A DNA stretch of 39,342 bases from Chitinophaga pinensis (GTDB taxonomy: Bacteria > Bacteroidota > Bacteroidia > Chitinophagales > Chitinophagaceae): NCBI RefSeq assembly GCF_007896845.1, contig NZ_VOHS01000052.1, positions 1 through 39,342 on the forward strand, given 5' to 3'. Each line of letters starts with the position of its first letter. The first letter of the stretch is position 1. Shown in pieces: positions 32,672 through 39,342 of the stretch. The position numbers and the translations under genes are program-made. The notes under the pieces are model-generated. The model was not told the DNA's origin and ran no database searches. It saw only the letters and a list, made by a program, of their open reading frames with translations.

Positions 32672-35600
32672 ATGAACCACAACCCTGTAGCCTCACTGCG
32701 AATGGCAGTGTTTTGTTTTTTACTGTTCTTATTGAAGCCCGGCCTTAGTAGTGCAGCAGACCCGAAAACTTCTTTGCCCTCTGCGGATACCGCAAAACCC
32801 GCAATAAAAGATTATGCGACCGGCGTATTTAATAAGATCAAAGAAAACAACAAGTTTATCAGCTTCCTGACCAATGAATCCCTCGGAACCCTGCCGGTTG
32901 GCCTTGTCCGTGAGATCAATGGTAAAGTCTATGTGATCGCTATCGATAGCGTACGTATGACACCACAAGGCGCCTTTCTGAGCGCTTATTTCCGTTTTAC
33001 CTTCCCCGGTACTGACCGCGAACTGATCTTCGGTGGAAAGAATATTGCTTTCACTCCGGGAGGTATCGGTGCGGGCACTTCTACTAAACTCATGCTGCTC
33101 AATGATCAGGAAGTGCATATCAACGAACATGTTGAACTGACCTTCCCCGGTAATGGCAGCAACTTCGTGGAATGGGACTGTAACGGTTTCAGATCAGCAA
33201 ACCTCGCCGGTATGTTCGAATTCGATAAAGGCTGGATACAACCCGACAATCCGGGTGAAGACAAGGTAAAAGCCGCCCTGAACGTCAACGCCAAAGATCT
33301 CAGCAATATCATGGCGGATATCGATATCCCCGCATTCCGGATCAGTGGTTTGAACGACTTCAGTTTTAAAGTAAGACATGCCGTAATAGACATGAGTGAT
33401 GTGGCAAATCCGGGTGGCTTGAACGTGACGCCGGATATGCTGGAAGATCCTTCCAGCCCTCTGTTGTGGAGAGGATTCTACCTGCAGGAACTCGAAGTAG
33501 GATTACCTCAACAGATGGCTTCAAAACAAGGAAGACCGAAAGTAAATGTAACCAACTTTATCATAGACGATCAGGGCGTAAGTGGAGCCGTCAACGCAGA
33601 AAATATTGTAAAATTGGGAGATGCCAGCGCCGGTGGATGGCCACTGTCGATAGAAAAAGTAGGTGTAAGTTTTAGTAAGAATAAATTGAATGGTGGTGCT
33701 CTCGGCGGACAACTAAAGATCGGTTTCCTCGGTGATGATCCTTTGAAGTATGATGCCAGCATCAGTATGCGTGGCAACGACACATATTACTCCTTCGCTT
33801 TACAGACTACCGCTGATAAAACATATTCCTTCTTCGCCGGCGACATCACGTTAAATAAGGATTGCCGCATTGAAGTAACCAAAACAGACAAAGACTTTAT
33901 CCCTAAAGCAACACTGACGGGTAAGGTGGACCTCAATAAAAGCGTACTCAGTGTAAAAGGGATCTCCTTCGAAGATCTTACCTTATCTACACAAAAACCT
34001 TATGTACATAGCGGCACATTTGACATCGCCACAGATGGTGGTTCAAAGATGAGCGGCTTCCCGATCGGGTTTGATGACCTCAGTCTGGGGATTTCAGAAG
34101 GAAAAGTGGCCGTAGGTGCCACAGTGAAACTGAACTTCATGAACTCCGAAGATAAAGGCTTCAGCGGTAGCGCCGGATTCGTTGTCACCGCTGCACAGGA
34201 AGAAGAGAAATCCACCATTATGGTGAATAATGTGGCCATTGAGAAAATAGATACCCACTGGAAACTGGACAAAGTAACGGTCAGCGATATCGATCTGACA
34301 GTAAAAGTTATGGCCTTCCAGATGCACGGTATCATCACCCTCTTTGATCAGCATCCGGTATATGGTAACGGCTTTAGAGGTATGCTTGACTTCTCCATAC
34401 CGGGCCCGATTCCAAAAGCAAAGGCAACCGCCTATTTCGGTTCGAAAGACAACTACCGCTACTGGCATGTGGATGCCTATATTGGTGTCAGTATACCTGT
34501 ACCGCCCGTCTTGCAGATCACGGGTATGATGGGAGGAATGTCTTATCACATGGAACGTCCTTCCAACTTCGATCCATACGATTCAAGGAATGCGATCGAT
34601 AAGAAAGGCGGTATGAAAGACGTCAACGAGATCTTCCAGTATGTACCCTCCAAAGATGCTGGTCTTGGCTTTATGGGTGGTGTATCTCTGGCGCTGGCCA
34701 CAGAAATGGTAGTCAATGTGAACGTGGCACTGGAAGTACAGTTTGGTACCAACGGAGGTTTCAGATATGCGCAGTTCGACGGTGCGGGTTATGTCATGCA
34801 TGAAGCCCTGAAGGCGAAAAGCAAGAACGAAGCAAAAGAAGATGACTCAGCACCGGCATGGGTACAGTTCAAAATGCGTTACGATAATGTGAACAGTACT
34901 TTCGATGCCAATATGAAAACCTATATCAACATCATGGGTGTGCTGAAAGGGGTGAATGAAAGGGGCCTCGTAGGAGAAGCCGCATTACATGTCGGACCAG
35001 ATGACTGGTATTTCTATATCGGACGTCCTTCCCAGATGTTTGGTCTTTCTATCGCAGGACTCGCAGAAGTAAAAAGTTACTTCATGATGGGCTCAAGGGT
35101 GGAAGATATGCCGCCGCTACCATCCGAAGTCAACGAAGTATTCGACGATATCAATACCAACTTCATGGCCATGGAAAATACCATGAGCACTGGTAGAGGG
35201 TTTGGTTTCGGTGCGCATTTTAAAACAGGTTTTTCATTTGATTATGGTGTCTATGGCGAATTCGCCGTTGGTGCAGGTTCAGATATCCTGTTGCGTAACT
35301 ATGGCGACGCAAAATGTGCAGGAAGCAACAGCGTGATCGGTTTCAACGGATGGTATGCAGCCGGACAAGCCTATGCTTACCTGAAAGGAGATGTAGGTAT
35401 CAGAGTGAAAGTATTCGGCAGAAAGAAAGGATTCTCTATTGCCAAATTAACTGCCGCCGTACTCTTACAGGCGAAAGGGCCTAACCCATCATGGTTCAGA
35501 GGAACAGTGGGCGTGAAATATTCTGTGCTGGGTGGTATGGTAAAAGGAAATGCCAACGTCAAAGTAGAACTGGGTTCCGAATGTGATATCGTAGGTGCAA

Positions 35601-36481
35601 AAGAAATCAACATAGAAGTCATCAGCGAAATCAAACCGGATGATCAGGGTACAGAAGTAAGCGTATTCTCTTCTCCGCAGGTAGCCTTTAATATCGCTAT
35701 CCAACGGCCATTTGACATGATGAACGAATACGATCAGGTAGCTACCTACCGTGCGCAGTTGGATGAAGTGAAACTGATGAATGATAAGACACCTATCACC
35801 GGACAACTCATCGTCAATCCGGATGGCATGTCCGCTTATCTGCAACAGCGCGATATCCTTCCCGGATTAAGCACACTGACAGCATCTGCAAAAGTACATT
35901 TTGAAAAACGCAATGGCGCAGCATGGGAAGCCCTGAAAAGCGATGGTAAAAACATCGACTATGAAGTGAGGTCCGCTACCTTCACCACAGGTGAAGAACC
36001 AACCACCATCGGATGGGATAATGTGGTATACACCTATCCGGTAAGAAATCAGTATAACTTCCTGCCCGGCGAGTATAAAAAAGGGTATATCAAATTGAAA
36101 TATGGTCAGCCGAAACTCTTCAGAAAAACAGATGATCAGGGCAAGAACTATAATGTATCCGCTAAATTCACTTCCGGCCAGCAACAAGCGATCAATACCA
36201 ATGTCAGTTACGACGAGTCAATGGCACAGGTGAACTTCGACATCCCGGATGGTATGTCCAAAGAGATGGTGTATACCTATAACATTGTGCGATCATCTTT
36301 GGACGGTGAAACCGCTGCCAACAACGTAACAAAGAAAGAAAACCTCAGTGTAAGTGATCTGGGAGACAGTACTACCATCACGCAGACAGCCCTGAAAGGC
36401 AACGCCAATTCTAAAGCAGATAAAGAGGTGATCGCCTATAGTCTCCGCACCAGCAAATACAACACCTTTAGCGAAAGATGA
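32672..36481 (+). CDS. Very large secreted beta-rich protein of unknown function (main part)
   Basis: 1269 residues in this frame, followed by a frameshift that continues in 36478-37083, for about 1470 residues in all. An N-terminal signal is present (FCFLLFLLKPGLSSAADPK). The body is almost entirely short alternating strands: LTLSTQKPYVHSGTFDIA, FRGMLDFSIPGPIPKAKATA, WHVDAYIGVSIPVPPVLQIT and GLVGEAALHVGPDDWYFYIG, with Gly-rich turns. A helical patch lies near DDINTNFMAMENTMSTGRGF. There is only one pair of cysteines in the central part. This is compatible with a large beta-sandwich or beta-helix surface protein. I recognise no family and do not assign a function. The next gene, a multi-FN3 protein, begins 5 bp after the full stop codon, so they are co-expressed. 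Confidence 0.7.
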   Translation: MNHNPVASLRMAVFCFLLFLLKPGLSSAADPKTSLPSADTAKPAIKDYATGVFNKIKENNKFISFLTNESLGTLPVGLVREINGKVYVIAIDSVRMTPQGAFLSAYFRFTFPGTDRELIFGGKNIAFTPGGIGAGTSTKLMLLNDQEVHINEHVELTFPGNGSNFVEWDCNGFRSANLAGMFEFDKGWIQPDNPGEDKVKAALNVNAKDLSNIMADIDIPAFRISGLNDFSFKVRHAVIDMSDVANPGGLNVTPDMLEDPSSPLLWRGFYLQELEVGLPQQMASKQGRPKVNVTNFIIDDQGVSGAVNAENIVKLGDASAGGWPLSIEKVGVSFSKNKLNGGALGGQLKIGFLGDDPLKYDASISMRGNDTYYSFALQTTADKTYSFFAGDITLNKDCRIEVTKTDKDFIPKATLTGKVDLNKSVLSVKGISFEDLTLSTQKPYVHSGTFDIATDGGSKMSGFPIGFDDLSLGISEGKVAVGATVKLNFMNSEDKGFSGSAGFVVTAAQEEEKSTIMVNNVAIEKIDTHWKLDKVTVSDIDLTVKVMAFQMHGIITLFDQHPVYGNGFRGMLDFSIPGPIPKAKATAYFGSKDNYRYWHVDAYIGVSIPVPPVLQITGMMGGMSYHMERPSNFDPYDSRNAIDKKGGMKDVNEIFQYVPSKDAGLGFMGGVSLALATEMVVNVNVALEVQFGTNGGFRYAQFDGAGYVMHEALKAKSKNEAKEDDSAPAWVQFKMRYDNVNSTFDANMKTYINIMGVLKGVNERGLVGEAALHVGPDDWYFYIGRPSQMFGLSIAGLAEVKSYFMMGSRVEDMPPLPSEVNEVFDDINTNFMAMENTMSTGRGFGFGAHFKTGFSFDYGVYGEFAVGAGSDILLRNYGDAKCAGSNSVIGFNGWYAAGQAYAYLKGDVGIRVKVFGRKKGFSIAKLTAAVLLQAKGPNPSWFRGTVGVKYSVLGGMVKGNANVKVELGSECDIVGAKEINIEVISEIKPDDQGTEVSVFSSPQVAFNIAIQRPFDMMNEYDQVATYRAQLDEVKLMNDKTPITGQLIVNPDGMSAYLQQRDILPGLSTLTASAKVHFEKRNGAAWEALKSDGKNIDYEVRSATFTTGEEPTTIGWDNVVYTYPVRNQYNFLPGEYKKGYIKLKYGQPKLFRKTDDQGKNYNVSAKFTSGQQQAINTNVSYDESMAQVNFDIPDGMSKEMVYTYNIVRSSLDGETAANNVTKKENLSVSDLGDSTTITQTALKGNANSKADKEVIAYSLRTSKYNTFSER

Positions 36482-37083
36482 GTGCTGTGACGGCTAAACA
36501 GGATATCTGGGATGTGGCTACCGGCTGGGTAACAGTGATCGGTACGCGATTCAATACAGACGAACAGTTTGACCGCTTCGATATACAGGGAGATGGCGCA
36601 ATGCATACAAAATCATTGCTGTACCTCAAAGCCGGTACTGATAACTCATGGTTACAGAACAAGATACTGCCTCTTTTGTATACCGGATATCCCTTTGATC
36701 CATCTATGACAGTATCCCGTGATCCTGCTGCAACAGGCGGTGTGCCTCCGTTGGAAGCAGTACAGATGTACAACAATGATGGTGTTTACCACCAACTGGA
36801 AAGTAACCACATCACAGATGGTGTTGCTCCCCTGAAACCGGGTGCATGCCGCTTCATGTACTTCGTACCATTTACCGCACATGAAGATTTCATAGACCTG
36901 ATCGGTAAAGCCAGCCGTCTCCATCTGAACGGAAAGGGATCTGCGAAGGTGACAACCTTGCTGAATAGCATGTTCCCCGAACTCGATGGCAACATTTATT
37001 ATCCGGTAGAGATACAATATCGCTTACCGGGTCTCAACCAGATTTCATCAACAATCACTAAGAGTATCTATTATAAACTATAA
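36478..37083 (+). CDS. C-terminal continuation of the large secreted protein
   Basis: 201 codons in a second frame. Adding one A to the AAA run at 36474-36476 turns the ending SERstop into SEKMSAVTAKQDIWDVATGW and joins the parts exactly. The segment has YLKAGTDNSWLQNKILPLLY, CRFMYFVPFTAHEDFIDLIG and the end YPVEIQYRLPGLNQISS, again beta-rich. It is unlikely to be a separate gene because it lacks a signal and its start lies inside the previous frame. Confidence 0.6.
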   Translation: MSAVTAKQDIWDVATGWVTVIGTRFNTDEQFDRFDIQGDGAMHTKSLLYLKAGTDNSWLQNKILPLLYTGYPFDPSMTVSRDPAATGGVPPLEAVQMYNNDGVYHQLESNHITDGVAPLKPGACRFMYFVPFTAHEDFIDLIGKASRLHLNGKGSAKVTTLLNSMFPELDGNIYYPVEIQYRLPGLNQISSTITKSIYYKL

Positions 37084-37088
37084 GTCGA

Positions 37089-39148
37089 ATGCACCGTATC
37101 CTATTGGCCCTTTTGTGTTCCGTGATATTGTTTTGCTGCGGTATAGACCAGTCCTTTGCACAGGAAAATGTGCATAAGATTGTAGGTCTGGCCGCCCCCA
37201 AAGAAGGAATGATCCGTTTGCGCTGGTCTCCCTCCAGTTATATGCCTGGGAGATTGGCAACAAATACGGCTACACTGTTGAACGTTTTACCATTTCACAA
37301 AATGGTACCCTTGTCAGTCACCCTAAACCGCTTATGCTGACCCGCCAGCCTTTAAAACCCTATCTGCTGGAAAGGATGGAAGCATTGTCCGAAAAAGATG
37401 ATCGGATCGCCATCATGGCTGAACTGATCTATGGCGAAGGTGCAAAGAAGGTAACGCCTGAAGGAGCATCGGCGCTTTTCTGGAAAATCAGAATATTAAT
37501 AACTGGCGTATGGGGATGGCTTTGCTGAATGCAGACCTGTCTGTTACAGCAGCACAGAGCGCCGGATTATACCTCGAAGATACAGACGTGAAAAAAGGAG
37601 AGCGGTATGCCTATCGTATCGCACCTGCCCGTCAGCCGGAAAATCTTATCATAGACACCGCCTATATCGTGACGTCTACGGATGAGGCATTCATCCTCGC
37701 AAAACCACAGGAACTGGCGATTGTGTGTGCAGATAGTTCCGCTACACTCGGCTGGGTAACTGCCTATGCACGCAGCATGTACTCCGCCTACGTGATAGAA
37801 AGAGCGGTAGATGGAAAGAACTTTAAGCCCGTTTCTGCACTGCCGGTTATTCCGACATCTCCTGATAAGAATGGGTTTTCTTACTATCAGGATTCACTCC
37901 CGATAATGACAACAGATATACTTCGTATAAAAGGGATTTCTCCTTTTGGTGAATATGGTCCCTACTCTCAGACCGTCGAAGGAATGGGAGCCAGCCGTCT
38001 CCGATCGCCCTGTAATGGATACCATCATTGTAGTGGATAATAAAAAGATCACACTGCAATGGACCCTGCCGGGCAAGTTATCCCAACAGCTGTCACAACT
38101 CATCATCACCCGTGCGGATAATAGCCGTGGTCCTTTTACGCCCGTAAGCACACTGAAAGGCAGCGCGATCACTTTCACGGATGAAAAACCTCTAACGGCG
38201 AATTACTACCGTATCAAAGGGATTACAAAGAGCGGGAAGGCCATCTATTCCTTTCCTTACTTTGCCCAGCTGATAGACAGTACACCGCCGCAGTACCTGT
38301 CGGACTGGCGGGTAAGATTGACTCCATGGGTATTGTATCTCTGCAATGGACTGCCAATACAGAAAAAGACCTGCGTGGTTATCGTGTATTCCGGGCCAAC
38401 AGTAACAAGGAAGAATTTGTGGAAGTAACCCGCGAGATATTACAGGGAGCAAAGTTTACAGACACGGTGACTTTACACACACTGACAGCACATATTTTAC
38501 AAAATCATTGCAGTCGATAAGAACTACAATCCATCCGAATACTCTCCATACATCATGCTGAGAAGACCAGACACCATCGCGCCTTCCCGCCCTCTGATCA
38601 CGAACGCATATCGTTCTGACAGCCTGCATGCGATCGTATTGGAATGGATTAACAGTTCGAGCAAAGACGTAGTAAAGTATGCACTGCACAGTATCAATAC
38701 CAAAGATAGCTCCCGTAAAGAAGTGGCTGTCTGGGATACCGCTTCCGGACGTGAACGCTATGTCGATACCGCACTGATATTAGGAAATACCTATTACTAT
38801 GAACTGATCGTGTATGATGACGCCGGCAACCACGCGAAGGAAATCATGGCGATATCTGGTTTGAAACAGGTAAACGCAGCGCCGTAAAAAACTTCAAAGG
38901 TATTGTCAATACAGAAAAGAACATATTGAGTTGAGCTGGCAGTATAATCAGCCGGAAGTAAAACAATACCGTATCTATCGCGCTAAGAACGATACTCCCT
39001 TTATCCTGTATGCTACTACTGATGCCGGCAGCCAGCAATGGACGGATAATGAAGTGTTCTCAGGCAATGTTTATAAATACAAAATTACCGCCGTGATGAA
39101 AGGAGATCGAAAGCAGAAATGAGCAAAGAGGTAGCCATTAAATTCTAA
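37089..39148 (+). pseudogene. Secreted multi-domain fibronectin type III protein, heavily frameshifted
   Basis: Corrected, this is one exported protein of about 690 residues: signal MHRILLALLCSVILFC, then an N-terminal domain and at least four FN3-like modules. Each module shows the Trp/Tyr pattern: ITLQWTLPGKLSQQLSQLII, MGIVSLQWTANTEKDLRGYR, LEWINSSSKDVVKYALHS, and LSWQYNQPEVKQYRIYRAKN with VYKYKITAVM. It ends in KEVAIKF, stop 39146-39148. About nine breaks lie near 37243, 37477, 37984, 37987, 38293, 38497, 38848, 38920 and 39109; most are repaired by one added base in a mononucleotide run, so the organism may well have an intact gene. FN3 arrays usually act as spacers or binding modules on the cell surface. 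It is coupled to the upstream large protein by a 5-bp gap. Confidence 0.7.
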
Positions 39149-39159
39149 ATCAACAGCTG

Positions 39160-39342
39160 ATGAAGTTAGCCAAATACTTATCTGGTTGTTGTGTACAACC
39201 ATCCTGATAACAAAGACGCAACAGTTGTCTGCACAACGGACAATGTCAACTTCTACGTCATTGTTTGGGCAGATTCAGGGAACCCCGACAGGAACTATTA
39301 CTATTGACCATACAGGCACAGGACAGAAAGAGTACCTGAGTA
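39160..39342 (+). CDS. Start of an exported protein, truncated by the window end
   Basis: ATG at 39160 follows the FN3 stop by 11 bp. With one C added near 39177 the N-terminus is a clear signal peptide (LIWLLCTTILITKTQQLSAQ), then a Thr/Gly-rich start FGQIQGTPTGTITIDHTGTG. Uncorrected, the frame stops after 15 codons. It is the third member of the secretory cluster. The visible part is too short for a family. Confidence 0.5.

Overview
The window looks like chromosomal DNA of a soil- or plant-type Bacteroidota, closest in style to Chitinophaga. The evidence is an ECF sigma/FecR/SusC/SusD set, M56-BlaI sensors, very large secreted proteins, a tricorn-type protease, promoters of the TTG-N19-TAnnTTTG type and no consistent Shine-Dalgarno sequences. 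I assigned this from gene content only. No rRNA, tRNA, CRISPR array or insertion sequence was seen.

Layout. 1-1550: the end of a MacB/FtsX-type ABC permease with many frameshifts. 1496-3372 (minus): a secreted helical-repeat protein with an HEGRH metallopeptidase motif, split by one frameshift. 3436-5661 (minus): AraC regulator, HxlR regulator and a four-helix membrane protein. 6191-10965 (plus): APC amino-acid permease and a tricorn-like S41 protease. 11050-11526: a small anchored protein. 11575-14820 (minus): a BlaI repressor, an M56 BlaR1-like membrane protease ending in a long charged heptad-repeat arm, and a separate exported protein with the same heptad repeat. 14963-18694: a MocR-type regulator facing an azoreductase, a membrane protein resembling the second half of transmembrane terpene cyclases, and a Tat-exported DJ-1/PfpI protein. 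18781-20517 (minus): an alginate-lyase-like lipoprotein and a VOC protein. 20654-25248 (plus): a GATase1-AraC regulator, ethanolamine permease, EutB and EutC. 25337-31616: ECF sigma, FecR anti-sigma, STN-type SusC receptor and SusD lipoprotein. 31619-32325: two small membrane proteins. 32672-39342: a secreted protein of about 1470 residues, a multi-FN3 protein and the start of a third exported protein, tightly spaced.

How genes work together. The permease-EutB-EutC set imports ethanolamine and splits it to acetaldehyde and ammonia; the GATase1-AraC gene just upstream is the natural candidate regulator. The ECF/FecR/SusC/SusD block is a classic outer-membrane uptake and signalling unit, but no carbohydrate enzyme is attached. 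BlaI/M56 plus the heptad protein looks like an envelope-sensing switch with a shared helical rod. The last three genes form a secretory cluster of unknown function.

Quality caveat. Many genes are frameshifted, and almost every break is repaired by adding one base to a mononucleotide run. The breaks cluster at 1-2150, 13.3-17.4 kb and 36.4-39.3 kb. About 9 kb (3.4-12.5 kb) and 19 kb (17.4-36.4 kb) show none. This looks more like local sequencing or assembly error than gene decay, so the broken genes may be intact in the organism.
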